Shown here one piece after another: positions 61,776-64,000 of a DNA stretch of 64,000 bases. Every line of letters begins with the position of its first letter. Within the stretch, counting starts at the first letter, position 1. The notes under the pieces were generated by a model. It made no database searches. It was not told where the DNA came from and was given only the letters and a program-made list of their open reading frames with translations. The DNA is from Winogradskyella bathintestinalis (GTDB taxonomy: Bacteria; Bacteroidota; Bacteroidia; Flavobacteriales; Flavobacteriaceae), in NCBI RefSeq assembly GCF_030407435.1, contig NZ_JASDDK010000006.1, forward strand, positions 62,001 through 126,000. The letters are read 5' to 3'. A program made the position numbers and the translations under genes.

Positions 61776-63794
61776 ATGAAATTGTATAATTCCAAATTTT
61801 TTCATCGTGATCTTTCATGGTTACGTTTTAATCATCGTGTGTTGCAAGAAGTCTCGGACAAACGCAATCCTTTATACGAACGCATTAAGTTTTTAGCTAT
61901 TTTTTCATCAAACCTTGATGAATTTTTTAGGGTTCGAGTTTCAGACATTAGACAAATAAAAAGTTTAGAAAAACCGCTTCGAAAAAAGCTAATCACCAAG
62001 CCTAATAAAGTTTTAAAGGAAATAAAAGCACAGGTACATTTACAACAAGAAGAGTTTGGACGAATATTTCAAAATGAAATTATACCCGATCTGAAAGATG
62101 AAGGAATTTTTCTCATCGATTATCATGAATTTTCACCGTCGCAAAAAGAAATTGCCAAAGCTTATTTTAAAAAGACTTTAAAACCGCTTCTGAACCTAGA
62201 TGTGTCTTATCACACTAAGCCTGATTCCATCTTTGTAGAAAACGAAGCCTCCTATTTAACCACCTTAACTGGAGATACACTACAATTAGTGAAAATTCCA
62301 GAAAGCGAAGCTCGTTTTTATTCGTTCCCATCAGAAAACGGAAAACATTTTATAACGTTTATCGATGACATTTTAAAGTATGGGCTTGGTAACCTTCATG
62401 AAGATGATGATGTTCGTTATTATGCGCTTAAGATTTCTAGAGATGCAGAATTATATATTGAAGATGAGTTCTCTGGAGATTTAATGAAAAAAATTAAATC
62501 ATCTTTACCAAAGCGTGACAAAGGTCAACCGACACGTGTTTTGATTGATAAACGCATGCCCGAAAAATTTCAAGAGGTATTAAAAGAAGCCTTAGATATT
62601 TACAATACAGATTTGGTTTACGGTGGCAGACATCATAATTTTAAAGATTTCTTTTCCTTTCCTAATCCAACGGATAAAGATTTACATTTTAAACCGCTAC
62701 CTCCGCTTCCGCATCCTGTATTATCAAATTCTGAAAACATTTTCGCCACCATTGACGAGAAAGACCAACTGCTACATTACCCATATCAAGAATTTGAACC
62801 AGTTATAAATTTAGTAGAAACCGCGGCAGAAGATCCCTCGGTCACAACTATTAAAATGACATTATACAGGCTTGCAGAAACATCACGATTAAATACAGCC
62901 ATTGCTAAGGCTGCGAAAAACGGCAAGGAAGTTATTGTGTTTATTGAGGTTAAAGCACGTTTTGATGAAAAGAACAACATTAAATGGGGCACTATTTTTG
63001 AAGACAATGGTGCAACAGTAATTTATAGCTATCCAGATATAAAAGTTCATTCTAAAATTCTATATATAGAACGTAAAGTTGAAGATAAAACTAAACGTTA
63101 CGCCTACATAAGTACAGGGAATTTTAACGAAAAGACCGCAAAACTTTATACAGATTTTGGACTAATGACTGCTCATAAAAAAATCACCAAAGATCTCAAT
63201 AAAGTATTTATGGTGCTGCAACGAGTTACCATTGTTCCAAAAACTAAACGCCTTTTGGTTTCTCCTTTTACAACCCGTATTACATTAGAGAATCTAGTAA
63301 ATAAAGAAATTGAAAATGCACAACAAGGAAAAGAGTCTTATATTATTCTAAAAATGAATAGTCTTCAAGACGAATCCATGATTAATTTACTTTATAAAGC
63401 CAATAATGCAGGCGTAAGTATAAAATTAATTGTTAGAGGCATGTGCAGTTTGGTCCCTGGTATTGCAAATCAAAGTGAACATATCGAAGTTATTAGTATT
63501 CTCGATCGATTTTTAGAGCATGGACGTATTTATATTTTCAGTAATGGCGGAGAAGAACTCATGTATATTGGCTCGGCCGATTGGATGACTCGAAACTTAA
63601 CCCACAGAATTGAAGTCCTTACGCCTATTCTAGATAAAGATGTACACAAAACCATATGTGATTTAATACACATTCAACTTGCAGACAATGTAAAGGCAAG
63701 AATTATAGATGCTAAACAAAGTAATACCTATGTCGAAAATTCGAAAACAAAAGTAAGAGCACAGTATGCTACTTATGATTATTTCAGCAAATGA
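61776..63794 (+). CDS. ppk1: Polyphosphate kinase 1
   Basis: Reversibly makes inorganic polyphosphate from ATP. The 672-residue protein has the N-terminal FFHRDLSWLRFNHRVLQE, the central IKMTLYRLAETSRLNTAIAK region, the autophosphorylated histidine in KVHSKILYIERK, YISTGNFNEKTAKLYTDFGL and the second histidine region IEVLTPILD following YIGSADWMTRNL. ATG at 61776 (MKLYNSKFFHRDL) is preferred to TTG at 61752. Its stop overlaps the start of the next gene (ATGA). Together with ppa and hppA at 51-54 kb the window carries several phosphate-bond energy functions, although not in one operon. Confidence 0.96.
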   Translation: MKLYNSKFFHRDLSWLRFNHRVLQEVSDKRNPLYERIKFLAIFSSNLDEFFRVRVSDIRQIKSLEKPLRKKLITKPNKVLKEIKAQVHLQQEEFGRIFQNEIIPDLKDEGIFLIDYHEFSPSQKEIAKAYFKKTLKPLLNLDVSYHTKPDSIFVENEASYLTTLTGDTLQLVKIPESEARFYSFPSENGKHFITFIDDILKYGLGNLHEDDDVRYYALKISRDAELYIEDEFSGDLMKKIKSSLPKRDKGQPTRVLIDKRMPEKFQEVLKEALDIYNTDLVYGGRHHNFKDFFSFPNPTDKDLHFKPLPPLPHPVLSNSENIFATIDEKDQLLHYPYQEFEPVINLVETAAEDPSVTTIKMTLYRLAETSRLNTAIAKAAKNGKEVIVFIEVKARFDEKNNIKWGTIFEDNGATVIYSYPDIKVHSKILYIERKVEDKTKRYAYISTGNFNEKTAKLYTDFGLMTAHKKITKDLNKVFMVLQRVTIVPKTKRLLVSPFTTRITLENLVNKEIENAQQGKESYIILKMNSLQDESMINLLYKANNAGVSIKLIVRGMCSLVPGIANQSEHIEVISILDRFLEHGRIYIFSNGGEELMYIGSADWMTRNLTHRIEVLTPILDKDVHKTICDLIHIQLADNVKARIIDAKQSNTYVENSKTKVRAQYATYDYFSK

Positions 63795-64000
63795 GCGATA
63801 AAAAAATAACTAATGGATTTATCCTTGCTGGCTTAATAAATATAATAGCCGTGTTACTTCTTTCTAAATGCTTTACTAACGACATACTTACTGATACAGA
63901 TCCAACCGTGATGTCCAATTTCGGGTTGTTGATGATTATTATTTGGGGATTAGCGTATTTATCAGTTTCAAAAGCTTTCCACAGTGTCAAATGGCTCGTA
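63791..64000 (+). CDS. Small membrane protein, truncated by window end
   Basis: ATG 63791 overlaps the ppk1 stop (ATGA), so translation is coupled. Seventy codons are visible: a basic start MSDKKITNGF, one membrane span (ILAGLINIIAVLLLSKCF), a short loop, and the start of a second span (FGLLMIIIWGLAYLSVSKAF) before HSVKWLV. The protein continues beyond the window. I do not recognise it. Coupling to ppk1 hints at a link to polyphosphate or phosphate handling. Confidence 0.75.
   Translation, partial: MSDKKITNGFILAGLINIIAVLLLSKCFTNDILTDTDPTVMSNFGLLMIIIWGLAYLSVSKAFHSVKWLV

Overview
The window is low-GC DNA from a member of the Bacteroidetes, almost certainly a (probably marine) Flavobacteriaceae. 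The evidence is: two secreted proteins with type IX secretion C-terminal sorting domains; GldA of the gliding machinery; GLPGLI-family proteins; two outer-membrane proteins with carboxypeptidase-regulatory-like N-termini; a fused E1 alpha/beta 2-oxoacid dehydrogenase; a DAHP synthase/type II chorismate mutase fusion; and -7 promoter boxes of the Bacteroidetes form TAnnTTTG. About 50 protein genes are present. I see no tRNA, rRNA, CRISPR array, insertion sequence or prophage.

Layout. 0-5 kb: an Lrp/AsnC regulator (cut by the edge) diverges from a branched-chain amino-acid degradation cluster (E2, ilvE, fused E1), with a palindrome-rich repeat between ilvE and E1. 5-9 kb: an ECF sigma factor, its overlapping putative anti-sigma factor and an outer-membrane protein, then a polyprenyl synthase. 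9-14.7 kb: a T9SS-secreted protein, rlmN, queA, aroA and a MazG-like gene. 14.7-20.6 kb: two DUF3857/transglutaminase-like proteins, dtd and rsgA. 21.2-25.4 kb: a four-gene Phe/Tyr operon (pheA, aminotransferase, tyrA, DAHP synthase-chorismate mutase) preceded by a leader peptide and attenuator. 25.5-28.4 kb: gldA, a DUF2807 lipoprotein and a PagL-like protein. 28.5-32.7 kb: cysM, epsC, remnants of sulfite reductase and of a ferredoxin-NADP reductase-like flavoprotein, cysH and an Rrf2 regulator. 32.7-36 kb: metK behind a SAM-II-like leader, a membrane-anchored DHFR fusion and a small CBM48-like protein. 36-44.7 kb: an M4 metallopeptidase, thyA, a nucleoside transporter, a DUF151 nuclease, etfA and etfB. 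45.6-49.2 kb: pdhB and a DUF5686 outer-membrane protein. 49.2-51 kb: a gene graveyard. 51-54.1 kb: soluble and membrane pyrophosphatases. 54.2-59.9 kb: three GLPGLI paralogues and an outer-membrane barrel protein. 60-64 kb: a secreted protein of unknown role, a deoxynucleoside kinase, ppk1 and a truncated membrane protein.

The most notable signal is in front of pheA. A 16-codon leader ORF encodes MNISKTYYNWFYFFFS (four Phe, three Tyr, one Trp). It is followed by CGAGAC, which can pair with the 5' arm of a perfect intrinsic terminator, so all parts of a ribosome-mediated attenuator are present. Other points of interest are the SAM-II-like metK leader, the fusion of a 2TM membrane domain to DHFR, decay of assimilatory sulfate reduction while cysH and its regulator stay open, the GLPGLI operon, and families of short palindromic repeats. 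Several intergenic stretches that look empty hold recognisable dead genes, so this genome has been losing accessory functions.
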